A DNA stretch of 49,609 nt, from the NCBI GenBank assembly GCA_002394305.1, contig DGTM01000016.1:1-49609 (forward strand), written 5' to 3'. The first letter of the stretch is position 1. Every line of letters begins with the position of its first letter. Under the pieces are notes generated by a model, which saw nothing but the letters and a program-made list of their open reading frames with translations, was not told where the DNA came from and searched no databases. Shown one piece after another: positions 33,401 to 40,270 of this stretch. A program made the translations under genes and the position numbers. This stretch comes from Prevotellaceae bacterium UBA4336. Lineage in GTDB: Bacteria > Bacteroidota > Bacteroidia > Bacteroidales > Bacteroidaceae.

Positions 33401-36400
33401 GGGGTTCTGCCTCATAGAAGGTGCCGTCCTGCATGACACTGAAGTTCACGCGCTTCAGTGCGCTCTCCCTTGTCAGCAGTTGTGGCGTCTGGTCCACGGT
33501 CAGCTCGAATATGGCTCGTCCGAGGCTGTCCAGGTCAGCTTCCTTTTTGTATTCCAAAGCAGAGACGGCCTTCATGCCGTTGTACATGGTGGCCTTGCCG
33601 CCGCCTACCTTCACGTAGTCAATCTTTCCGCTTGACTTGTTATTGTTGTAGGGATAGCTTTCTGCCACCTGCACCTGGATGTAGTACTTGCGCTCCAGGC
33701 TGAATACGGGATAGCCGAAGGTATAGGCAGCCTGCCTTGAGTCCTTGTCCTTCTTATAGGCCAGCGGTACGTCTGTCTTGTTGCCGAGCAGGTCGGCGGC
33801 GGTGTAGGTCTTGTCGCCGAGGTAGTCGAAGTCGTCGTAGCCCAGTTGCTTGTAGGTCACTTCCTTCGGGCTGTGATAGATGCGGTTGTAGATGGCGTTG
33901 TACGTCAGCTTGGGTTTGGCAACCGTGATGGTGTCAGCGTCCTTGTAGGTGCCGCTGTAGGTGGTGTCCTTGCTGGCAAGGCAGTCTGTCAGGTCGATGA
34001 CTTCGCTCACCTGTCCTTCCTGGAACAGGGTGGAGTAGCCTTCGCAATATACCTGCTGCACTTTCCAGCGCACGGGGGGCAGCATCAGCTCGTACTCGCC
34101 GGTGATGGAGTCGGGCGAGACTTCTATGCGTTTGCGTGTGGTCTTCACCGTCGTCTTGTGGCCGTTGCCACGCGGATGCCGGTAGGTGGCTTCGCGCTCG
34201 GTGCGGTTGGGGTTCAGGTTGTCATAGACGAGCCATGACGTATTGTCGCCTTCCAGTGTGAGCACCATCTTGAGTTTGTCGCCCAGGTTGTTGCGCGAGA
34301 GGTTGTTGCCCAGCGGCAGTTTGCCCTGGTCGTCGCCACCCACGATGCGGCCCGTCAGCTTCACCTTCGTGGCGTCGTAGAAGTAGGTCTGTGCCACATC
34401 GGAGGTGAAGTCATGGCCTGCCTTGCTCTTATAGTAGCCGTCATCCACGAAGGTGTGGCCGTCCATCACTACCTGGATGGTGTCGCGGCCCGGATTGACG
34501 CGGAAGGAGAAGCTGCCGTCGTATTCGGTCTCCAGCAGGTCGCCCCTTCTGTTGTAGAGATAGCGTCCGTTCACCTTGAAGTGTGCGCCCTTCACGGGGA
34601 TGCTGGTGCCGTCGTACATGACGAAGCCTGAGAAGAGCTTGCCGCTGTTGATGACGAACTCGCGCAGCGTCTCGTTGTTGCTTTTGGCATTGAAGGTCAC
34701 GTTGACCCTGAAGGGCTCGTCGAACTGTACCTTGCTGTTGGCAGCGACGGGTGTCACCACGTAGGTGACGGTAGTCTTGCCGTTGTAGGACAGCTCGTCG
34801 GCCACGAAGTATCCGCTGTCGTCGGTGAATGTGCTTGTGACTGTTTCGTTGCCGAGTTTGATAGCCACTTCGACGCCTGCGGCGCTGGTGCCGTCGTTGT
34901 AGCGCACATAGCCTTCCACGCGGCCCGTATGCTTACATTCGCCCACCTTCACCTCGGTATCGGTGAAGGTGACGCCTTCGCAGTCGTTGGTCGCGCGTAC
35001 CTTATATTCATAGGTCTCCAGTGGCGACACGCTGGTGTCCTCGTAGCTCATCTGGTCGAGGTTGGTGGCGATCTCCTTCCAGGCGCTCTCGGCTGTCTCA
35101 CCCTTCACGCGGCGCAGCACGGTGAAGTAGTCGATGGGGTTGCCGTCGGTGTCCCACGTCAGCAGTACGCTGCTCTGGCGGGTCTGTGTTATCAGCGTCT
35201 TCTCAATCTTGCCGTTGCTTGCGTGGTAGAAGTCGGGCAGGTCGGGATTGGTGTTGATGTCGGCCATGGTGGGTTCGGGTGTCGTGGTAGTGACAGGCAC
35301 AAGGACGTTGTTCACCTTTTTCCATCCGTCGGTGAAATAGCCTTCTATCTCTCCGATGGGCCTTGTCTTAATCACCTGGAGGACGCGCATCTTGGGAACG
35401 ACTTTGCCATCGACAAGTTGCCAGTTTTCACTGCCCAGGTACTTCACCATCGTTTCCGATGACTCGCCTGTAATCTTGCTGGCTCCTTCCAAGTCGCCAT
35501 AGCTCCAGTTGTTCTTGACCCATTGACTGTAACCATTACCCCATCCATATGGGGGGCCGTCGGGGTTGCCGGAGATGTTCAGCGCACGATGGTTGATGTT
35601 GTTAAATGTTGCGTTTGACAGGCAGTTCTCCACTCCCATAGCTATGCCGCCATCGACGAAGCCCATGAACACACCGGCCCAAGGGTCGCCGGAAGGACAC
35701 ACTAGTTGACCGTCGAACAGGCAGTTGTGAATGTCAACGCGGTTTCCGCGACCCACAAAGCCGCCAAATATATAGTTTGAGCAGTTTATGGTTGCCGACA
35801 CGCGGCAGTTGTCGATGTGGTTGCGGTTATCGTCGTTGGACACGTTGCTGATACCCACGAGGCCTGCCACATGGTTTGCTCCTGAGACGGAACCGGTAAG
35901 ATGCAGGTTCTTGATGGTGAAGTCTCTGCCATTCTTGAATAGGGCGATAGCCTCTGTACCACCTCCATTGATATCGACGTTCAGCGTATGGCCGTTACCG
36001 TCGAAGATGCCGGAGAAGTTATCTGCAGCGGTGACAATTCCGAAGTCGGCATCCATGATGGCGTTTGTGGCGGAATTTGTCTTCAGCGCGTCCAGGAACT
36101 TGCCCCAGTCGTCATTGTTTCGCAGTACCATGAAGGTTTTGCCGTCGATGTCTATGGTTTTGGGCTCACCATACTCTGTTGTGGCATGGCTGTTCTTGAG
36201 TGTCAGGGTGAAGTCACCTCCGCGTGCCCACGTTTCGCAACCTGCGATGCGGGTACCGATGTGGTCGGGCGCAAAAAGACAGTTGTCGATGGTTGCCGAG
36301 CTCTTGTCCTGGCAATAGCCGATGAATCCGCCGTTATTGCGGCTTTCTTCACCCTCGAAGCTGCCATCGAACTTACAGTTACGTATGACGACCGCAGCGT

Positions 36401-38429
36401 TGTTGCCCAAGCGGGAAATCAGGCCGCCATTACCTGTCTCACCCTTGTAGGTGCTGCCGTAGCCGAAACCCTTAAAGGTACTGTTGATGGTGACCGACGA
36501 CCGGCAGTTCTCGATGGTGACCGTCGAGCCAGCCTTCACCTCTCCGACGATACCGGATATGTACCGGTCGTTGGTTAGGATGGTGCCTGCCGTGTGCAGG
36601 TTCATGATGGTGGCATTGCCTACATAGCGGAAGGGAGCCATGAGAGGCTCGTTGTTGGGGGCTTTGACGTTCAGCGTGTGGCCGTTGCCGTCGAAAGTGC
36701 CACGGTAGGCAATGTTCGAATCCCAGCCAATGAATACGTCGGTCTCCGGGATGTCGGCATAGAGGCGGGCATTCACGTCGCGCTCTCCCTTGGCAGCAGC
36801 TACCATGTCGCGGAACGCCGCCCAGTCGCTGACCGTGCGGATGGGGAAGAACTCTGGCTGCACATTCTCCAGATGGTTGATGGGCGACTGGTCGCGCTCC
36901 ACAAACAGTTCGATGTCGTACTTCACGCAGGGGCGTGTGCAGCTCACCACCTTGTAGCACTGCTGGCGCTCAGTGGGGTTCACTTGATACTCGGTAGTGT
37001 CGATGACTTCTCCGTCGCGGTTCTTCATGATGAGGCGCAGCTTCATCTTGGCCCGGTTGTCCCATACGCCTCCATTCTCTTCGGCATACTTCCACGTGAC
37101 GCGCACGGTGTAGGCCCGCTCGTCCTCCCACTTGGCCGAGTAGTCGGCAATGCGCAGCAGGTGCAGGTTCTCGAGCATACACTTTGTGCTGGCGGCGCAG
37201 TTGTTGTCCGTGCCCCATCCCCAGTCCTTGGTGATGGCGCGGCGCACGCGGTAGGTCAGGTTCTCCAGCGTTCCGCCATTCTTGAGCATGCCCTCGGCAA
37301 TGGCATCCACCAGGGTGCTGTCGATGAAGGAATAGGTGCCTTCCTTGACTGTCTGGCTGAAGATTTCCTGTCCAATGCCGATGAAGTCTTCCTCCTTGCC
37401 GGTCAGCGAGCGCTGAATCTCGAAGAAGTCGGTGATGGCCACATCGTCATCGTCGAGGTACGGCACGGTCCACGACAGCTCTACCTTGCCCTTCTGACCG
37501 CCCAGGGAGCGTGCCTTCAGGTTTGTCGGAGCGTGAATCAAGGCAACGTTCTTGGCCTCGGTCTTCACGTTCTCGATGTGGTATTTGCCCTTGGCTCCTT
37601 CCTGATAGTAGCTGGCAACGATCTGGAAGCCTCGGTGAGGCTCGACGGCATTGAGCTGGATGGTGCTGCTGTTCACGGTATTGGACATGGGCACTTCCTT
37701 GCGGACGCCGCCGGCATCGGTGTATTCGTACCTGATAGAGGAAATCTCCTTGGCTCCCAGGAACCATGGCAGCTCCAGCACGCCCTTGCTCTTGGGGTTC
37801 AGCGTGGCGAGGGAGACGATGGGCGTAGCGACCTCGGCGGCTTGGGGCACGGTGATTGTCTCGGCCTTGGGTGTCACATTCGCCCTGGCGGCGGCGCCGG
37901 AGATGTTGCGCTCTATCTCCCAACTGAGCGTCAGGTTCTTGCCCAGCAGATTATAGGGCAGAATCCAGTCGGCAGTAAAAGAGAAGAGGTTTTCGCCCTC
38001 GCGCTTGATTTGCTTGGATACTTCTCCATTGGATTTGTACAGGCTGAACCTGTTGGATGAGTTGCCCTGCTTGATGTCGAGGTAGCCCTCTGCAGCTGTG
38101 CTGAAGACGACCGGTATCTCCGTCCAGCTATTGCTATAGCCGTCCCAGGGCACATCCTTGCAGTAGAAGTGCAGGAGCTCGGTCTTCGCCACTCCCTCTC
38201 CCTCGAAATATATCTTGCCTTTGGAGACCCAGGTGTCGGTACCCTCGAAGTCGCAAAGGGGAGCAAAGATGGTGATGACATTGGAACCCGTCAGCGCTAC
38301 GGTGTAGTTGCTTGGTTCTTCCACGTAGGTGACGCGGGCCGCAGCCTGCTCTGGCAGCAGCCATGCGAAGAGCGCCGGTAACAGGAGCCACAGCCGCCCT
38401 CGCCTGATGTTTGTTGATTTGCACAACAT
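27465..38429 (-). CDS. Giant T9SS-secreted multidomain surface protein
   Basis: A 3654-residue protein, 10.96 kb. A signal peptide (residues 1-31, LWLLLPALFAWLLPEQAAA) is followed in order by: a fibronectin-III-like region near 300-350; GLUG-like repeats (GNGHTLNV, GGFIGY, VAGLVGI) at about 575-940; another FnIII-like segment at 1083-1160; two carboxypeptidase-regulatory-like domains (EGYVRYNDGTSAAGVEV near 1165, SGFVMYDGTSIPVKGAHF near 1265); a long unassigned part (1350-2550) with RDPPGG near 1708; two LamG/concanavalin-like domains (about 2583-2740 and 2790-2960); an Ig/cadherin-like segment near 3120; two GWN repeats (GWNWVSFN near 3326, GWNAIGYT near 3421); and a C-terminal type A sorting signal (WYSINGMLLPKKPTQRGLYI). 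It should be exported by T9SS and anchored or released at the surface, perhaps in glycan or host adhesion. No T9SS machinery genes are present here. Confidence 0.88.
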   Translation of the reverse strand: MLCKSTNIRRGRLWLLLPALFAWLLPEQAAARVTYVEEPSNYTVALTGSNVITIFAPLCDFEGTDTWVSKGKIYFEGEGVAKTELLHFYCKDVPWDGYSNSWTEIPVVFSTAAEGYLDIKQGNSSNRFSLYKSNGEVSKQIKREGENLFSFTADWILPYNLLGKNLTLSWEIERNISGAAARANVTPKAETITVPQAAEVATPIVSLATLNPKSKGVLELPWFLGAKEISSIRYEYTDAGGVRKEVPMSNTVNSSTIQLNAVEPHRGFQIVASYYQEGAKGKYHIENVKTEAKNVALIHAPTNLKARSLGGQKGKVELSWTVPYLDDDDVAITDFFEIQRSLTGKEEDFIGIGQEIFSQTVKEGTYSFIDSTLVDAIAEGMLKNGGTLENLTYRVRRAITKDWGWGTDNNCAASTKCMLENLHLLRIADYSAKWEDERAYTVRVTWKYAEENGGVWDNRAKMKLRLIMKNRDGEVIDTTEYQVNPTERQQCYKVVSCTRPCVKYDIELFVERDQSPINHLENVQPEFFPIRTVSDWAAFRDMVAAAKGERDVNARLYADIPETDVFIGWDSNIAYRGTFDGNGHTLNVKAPNNEPLMAPFRYVGNATIMNLHTAGTILTNDRYISGIVGEVKAGSTVTIENCRSSVTINSTFKGFGYGSTYKGETGNGGLISRLGNNAAVVIRNCKFDGSFEGEESRNNGGFIGYCQDKSSATIDNCLFAPDHIGTRIAGCETWARGGDFTLTLKNSHATTEYGEPKTIDIDGKTFMVLRNNDDWGKFLDALKTNSATNAIMDADFGIVTAADNFSGIFDGNGHTLNVDINGGGTEAIALFKNGRDFTIKNLHLTGSVSGANHVAGLVGISNVSNDDNRNHIDNCRVSATINCSNYIFGGFVGRGNRVDIHNCLFDGQLVCPSGDPWAGVFMGFVDGGIAMGVENCLSNATFNNINHRALNISGNPDGPPYGWGNGYSQWVKNNWSYGDLEGASKITGESSETMVKYLGSENWQLVDGKVVPKMRVLQVIKTRPIGEIEGYFTDGWKKVNNVLVPVTTTTPEPTMADINTNPDLPDFYHASNGKIEKTLITQTRQSSVLLTWDTDGNPIDYFTVLRRVKGETAESAWKEIATNLDQMSYEDTSVSPLETYEYKVRATNDCEGVTFTDTEVKVGECKHTGRVEGYVRYNDGTSAAGVEVAIKLGNETVTSTFTDDSGYFVADELSYNGKTTVTYVVTPVAANSKVQFDEPFRVNVTFNAKSNNETLREFVINSGKLFSGFVMYDGTSIPVKGAHFKVNGRYLYNRRGDLLETEYDGSFSFRVNPGRDTIQVVMDGHTFVDDGYYKSKAGHDFTSDVAQTYFYDATKVKLTGRIVGGDDQGKLPLGNNLSRNNLGDKLKMVLTLEGDNTSWLVYDNLNPNRTEREATYRHPRGNGHKTTVKTTRKRIEVSPDSITGEYELMLPPVRWKVQQVYCEGYSTLFQEGQVSEVIDLTDCLASKDTTYSGTYKDADTITVAKPKLTYNAIYNRIYHSPKEVTYKQLGYDDFDYLGDKTYTAADLLGNKTDVPLAYKKDKDSRQAAYTFGYPVFSLERKYYIQVQVAESYPYNNNKSSGKIDYVKVGGGKATMYNGMKAVSALEYKKEADLDSLGRAIFELTVDQTPQLLTRESALKRVNFSVMQDGTFYEAEPLYGYVLNMFATGAGKEILTDGQPLLFDILRDPPGGSSSNSLAKGTTLNYSYSMDMTLMAGLLLNFTLGSKMQSFAGTVAAPAGVGSTMGLINSSDAADMLISDLIFTMAGNKGYSYTMNIGHTISTSSDPSMVGADADLYIGAVQNVVVMPMSSIRAISDEMYKNITANQGQGLPDSPTSELAKQIQYGSLVHIAEGTDAEGKKFHLVRDQTIGYGPKLQSQFMYSQKQILKQIIPQLAKEILDMVYVGTEADAKKLANRTQFPVYLSLREPNDSLFGVVNTKVIPDHIYNTTIKKAEEGVNYLVVLPDGKKETDFNDEIAAKSKIIYAWAKMINRNEKEKLEATDFVANYDIAGAEAVNYSETFDCNTSNMTLTHFPFGKQPDYFKGPGSGIGMSIAQTATETLVSSILAIVESTTYSYPGVGIDPAKFNQASGMKSEISFVGKHFEWLVIPILYSQVTGADVSAKSYNRTESFTIITGANNHLNVDVYRVKSASSDSKEKVDPRDIYTNNNYNSFSNLVNTYLNKESKMDLNNDGEILELGGSRSFVFRTRGGATADPWEGERKTHFYEAGTVLDERTLKIDNPKIWLDKQSVSGVSINDAARFKVFIANESEKPEATDGLSVYQLFFMGQSNPNGAKIFIDGEPLSTGGTTVTVVPGIVTQKTIEVRAGDGFDYEGLTIGVMSLGDAEHALATTRFDVHFLREAGMVNIATPGDKWVLNTNAQEDKKRGWYIPVTINGFDRHQHNFDHIEFQYKESQRGDDSWVNLCSYYADSTLMANANGVCELMQPNANIVTNFYGEGFVMEKSYDLRAVLFCRNGNSYLTTPSKVISGIKDTRRPQLFGSPEPKGGLLYLGNDIIFNFSEDIDYNHLSAITNFEVRGEVNNNDLSETVSIQFKGKASVESEAKRNFSGKDLTIDLMVKPDSTGREMPLFSHGSNGQKLQLWLTADYKLKAVVDDQTYVSSSAILKGTFTQVAVSINQQDSTLTFFNGGVEIGRNKLKSTYNGTGTLIFGRTNETNRNESQYYEGRMMEARLWYAAMDGGLIGTTYGSRRLTGYERNLVDYYPMNEGSGNYITDRTQGANARLIGTSWAIPRGMSLGLKKEDKGVLLRQTALNRTNDQDYTLMFWFRTDADGRGTLLSNGRGLKEDDGADNQFHIGFEGDTLTYRSNGFAAKIPGNWSDNQWHHYAMTVNRGRNVANIYVDKELRTTFGTDSLGGISGGYPLIGASRYILQGTTEAKEGETPLKGNVDELLFFAQALPQTLINTYATKSPKGDEYGLLTYLSFDRQERQKNNDIEMVPYLYSRKVYLDDKREVRYELDPETQTPTNIPVRDYLFVDTLDVVQLHIDQKEAAPVVPYEEIQNLKFSFIGKDNQLLVELDEPAAKLHRRRIYVTVRDVEDKNGNTMASPQTACFNVSNNSLEWLVNRLDYTMKYGVNETFEMPFFNNDVVSHTYKIENCPKWLTLDHYNDVIAPQNLRSATAMVSKDLNVGTYSEIIYLTDEQGITEPFYLNLTVEGEQPDWARSVSGELLRHSMSISGQVFVYDNLDTDTRDIVGVFDDENVCHGFANITSSEQAGETGLFLTVYDKESNGRDLNFRLWQYSTGRELILTPADSIRFEDGAVLGTDTPVRFSAGEAFVQNFSLKKGWNWVSFNIDSPQLADVNKLLSNKCWSEGDILTNMGSDTTLVYQNKQWLASGSVKDMVISPKKSYAIRVQKDCNIPIGGTIIKSDSTRTINLKTGWNAIGYTPMTNLTIETALSDYYDQAEQGDVIKSHTEFAYFTKSGNTGRWRGSLQYMKPGEGYMMLRKGKADASFTYPFYELNSDFREDWRQAARRSAPQSARTMSVSATVAGFEPEEGDRLVAYSNGQEVGCAPVLSDNATEASEPLYLSIAGDSRQKIWFAIERDGEIVASTSETMTFNANAVVGSPDEPTVISFVHTDYEDGKWYSINGMLLPKKPTQRGLYIFNGKKVVMK

Positions 38430-38869
38430 AAGTAATTCGTATTATATTATAATAATGTGTATTAAACCTTTCGTCTTGTCTTCTTGTATATAGGGTCGTC
38501 TGTCAGCGAGAAACCGGTATTTTTACCGCTGATAATCCTTTGTTGACGAGCGAAACATTTTAACTTCTCACCCTTTCACTTTTATTATTCTATCATATTA
38601 TCTGCCATATTGTAAGCGGGTCATTCACGACAGAATGTATGCCCCGTGGCAGATATGCAGTTTCTCGGCAAGAACTTTATGATATTGTGTGTTTTTGAGG
38701 TTTTATTCTTCCTTATTATTCCCTTTGCATCAATTGGGATAGAAAAGCATTGCTGTGGGCGTCGGTAAACGCGGCACGGACTTTTTTCAGAAGCACGAGG
38801 CACTTATTTAGGAAGCGCCTCGTGCTTATTGCAATAACGCCACGGTCTTATTCCGGTAGCGAAACGGAC
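38430..38869. other. Gap of 440 bp between the giant gene and the efflux operon
   Basis: Both neighbours are on the minus strand, so this holds the giant gene's promoter region and the efflux operon's 3' end. No CAAAnnTA (reverse -7 box) was found, so the promoter of the giant gene is not identified. A small hairpin CGGTA...TACCG lies near 38515-38527. No gene was seen. Confidence 0.55.
38791..38827 (-). terminator. Stable hairpin after the outer-membrane efflux gene
   Basis: AAGCACGAGGC (38791-38801) pairs perfectly with GCCTCGTGCTT (38817-38827) around 15 bases. It lies 43 bp past the stop of the efflux gene. There is no U-run on the minus strand, so it may stabilise the 3' end rather than act as a classic terminator. 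Confidence 0.6.
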
Positions 38870-40228
38870 TTACTTCCCGCCGCCGCCAAGGGCTATATAG
38901 AGGGCGATGAGGGCTTGACAGCCGTCGTACACGTTCATGGCTTCGCTGAGCTGGGAGCTGAGCAACGACTCCTGGGCTGTAAGCACCTCCAGATAACTGG
39001 CCTTGCCGTTGTCCATCAGTTCGTGGGTGCCGGTATAAGCTTCGTGGAGCACCTCAATCTGGCGCTGGTAGTACTTGCTCTTCTCTACTGAAGCCTGATA
39101 GTCGGCAAGGGCTTCGTTCACTTCGTTGCCGGCATCGACGACCGTCTGGACGTAGGTGCGCTTCACATCCTCCAGCGTCAGCTTGGCAATCTTGAGGTTT
39201 GCCTTCAGCCTTCCCTGCGAGAAGATGGGCTGTGCGAGCTGCCCCATAGCATTGAGCAGAAGGCTCCCAGGATTGACGACAGACCCGCTGCCACTGTTCG
39301 TCCAGCCGACCAGTCCCGACAACGTGATGGTGGGGAAGAAGGCGGCACGGGCGGTCTGCATGTGATAGAAGGACTCCTCTATCACGTGGTTTGCCATGCG
39401 GATGTCGGGACGGCGCTCCAGCATCTGGGCCGACACGCCGCCTGCCAACTTCTGCGACAAAGTGTAGCTGCCCCACTTGCTGCGCTCGATGTGTCTGGGC
39501 GACACACCCAGCAGGCTGCAAATGGCGTTCTCCACGCTCTGTATGTTGCGCTTCGTATCGACAATCTGCGTCTTGATGTTCAGGTACGACGACTCCATCT
39601 GGTTGACGGCGGTGGAGTATGACTTGCCGTTCTCCCAAAGCGCCTTTTGCGTCTCGAGCGAGGCGTTCCAGAGCGCATCGGTCTGTGTGAGGATCTCCAG
39701 CTGGCGGTCGAGTATCTGCAGCATGCAATACTGCTGGCTGACTGTGCTGACGAGGTTGGAGTGCACCGCATCCTCGTAGCACTGAGCCTGCAGGAGCACA
39801 GCCTTTGCGGCACGCTTCCTGTTGGTGATGGAGCCGAAGACCTCCACCTCCCAGTCCATCTGCAACGGCAGGGTGTAGGCTTTGGCAGCACGGCTGTAGT
39901 CGAAGCTTGAGATGGTTCCCTGCGGGGCGATATGGAACGAAGGCAGGTATGCGAGCTTGGCCGCCTTCAGCGATGCCTCGCTCTTCTCCACGGCAATACG
40001 GGCAGAGCCCAAGTCGGCATTGTTAGCCAGCACCTGCTCGATGAGCTGCTGCAAGAGCGGGTCGGTGAAGAACTCGCGCCAGGAGAGCGGAGCCTCGGCA
40101 GATGCCGCGCCCGGTACGCCAATGACATCGGCCGGGATTTCTGTCTTCTGTTCGTACTTCTTGTATAAGCCGCAGCCCGAAAGCATCAGGCTCACGGCTG
40201 CAACGAAGATGATATTCTTTTTTTCCAT
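38870..40228 (-). CDS. OprM/TolC-type outer-membrane efflux lipoprotein
   Basis: A 452-residue protein with a lipoprotein leader (VAAVSLMLSGCGLYKK) and the duplicated coiled-coil plus beta-barrel layout of the NodT/OprM family: AEAPLSWREFFTDPLLQQLIEQ near residue 45, MLERRPDIRMANHVIEESF near 265, FFPTITLSGLVG near 296. It forms the outer-membrane channel of an RND pump. It is the last gene of the operon, 42 bp after the AcrB-type gene, with a CGTTATAACG motif in the junction. Confidence 0.9.
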   Translation of the reverse strand: MEKKNIIFVAAVSLMLSGCGLYKKYEQKTEIPADVIGVPGAASAEAPLSWREFFTDPLLQQLIEQVLANNADLGSARIAVEKSEASLKAAKLAYLPSFHIAPQGTISSFDYSRAAKAYTLPLQMDWEVEVFGSITNRKRAAKAVLLQAQCYEDAVHSNLVSTVSQQYCMLQILDRQLEILTQTDALWNASLETQKALWENGKSYSTAVNQMESSYLNIKTQIVDTKRNIQSVENAICSLLGVSPRHIERSKWGSYTLSQKLAGGVSAQMLERRPDIRMANHVIEESFYHMQTARAAFFPTITLSGLVGWTNSGSGSVVNPGSLLLNAMGQLAQPIFSQGRLKANLKIAKLTLEDVKRTYVQTVVDAGNEVNEALADYQASVEKSKYYQRQIEVLHEAYTGTHELMDNGKASYLEVLTAQESLLSSQLSEAMNVYDGCQALIALYIALGGGGK

Positions 40229-40255
40229 GTCTTTCGTTTCGGTATTTCGTTATTA

Positions 40256-40265
40256 CGTTATAACG
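40256..40265. repeat. CGTTATAACG junction motif
   Basis: Within TTTCGTTATTACGTTATAACGA between the AcrB- and OprM-type genes. Confidence 0.8.
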
Positions 40266-40270
40266 AGTTC

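Noticed and set aside
30930..34380. Split of the giant gene into several genes or a frameshift
   Set aside because: The frame is open without a break for 3654 codons and has a signal peptide at one end and a sorting signal at the other.
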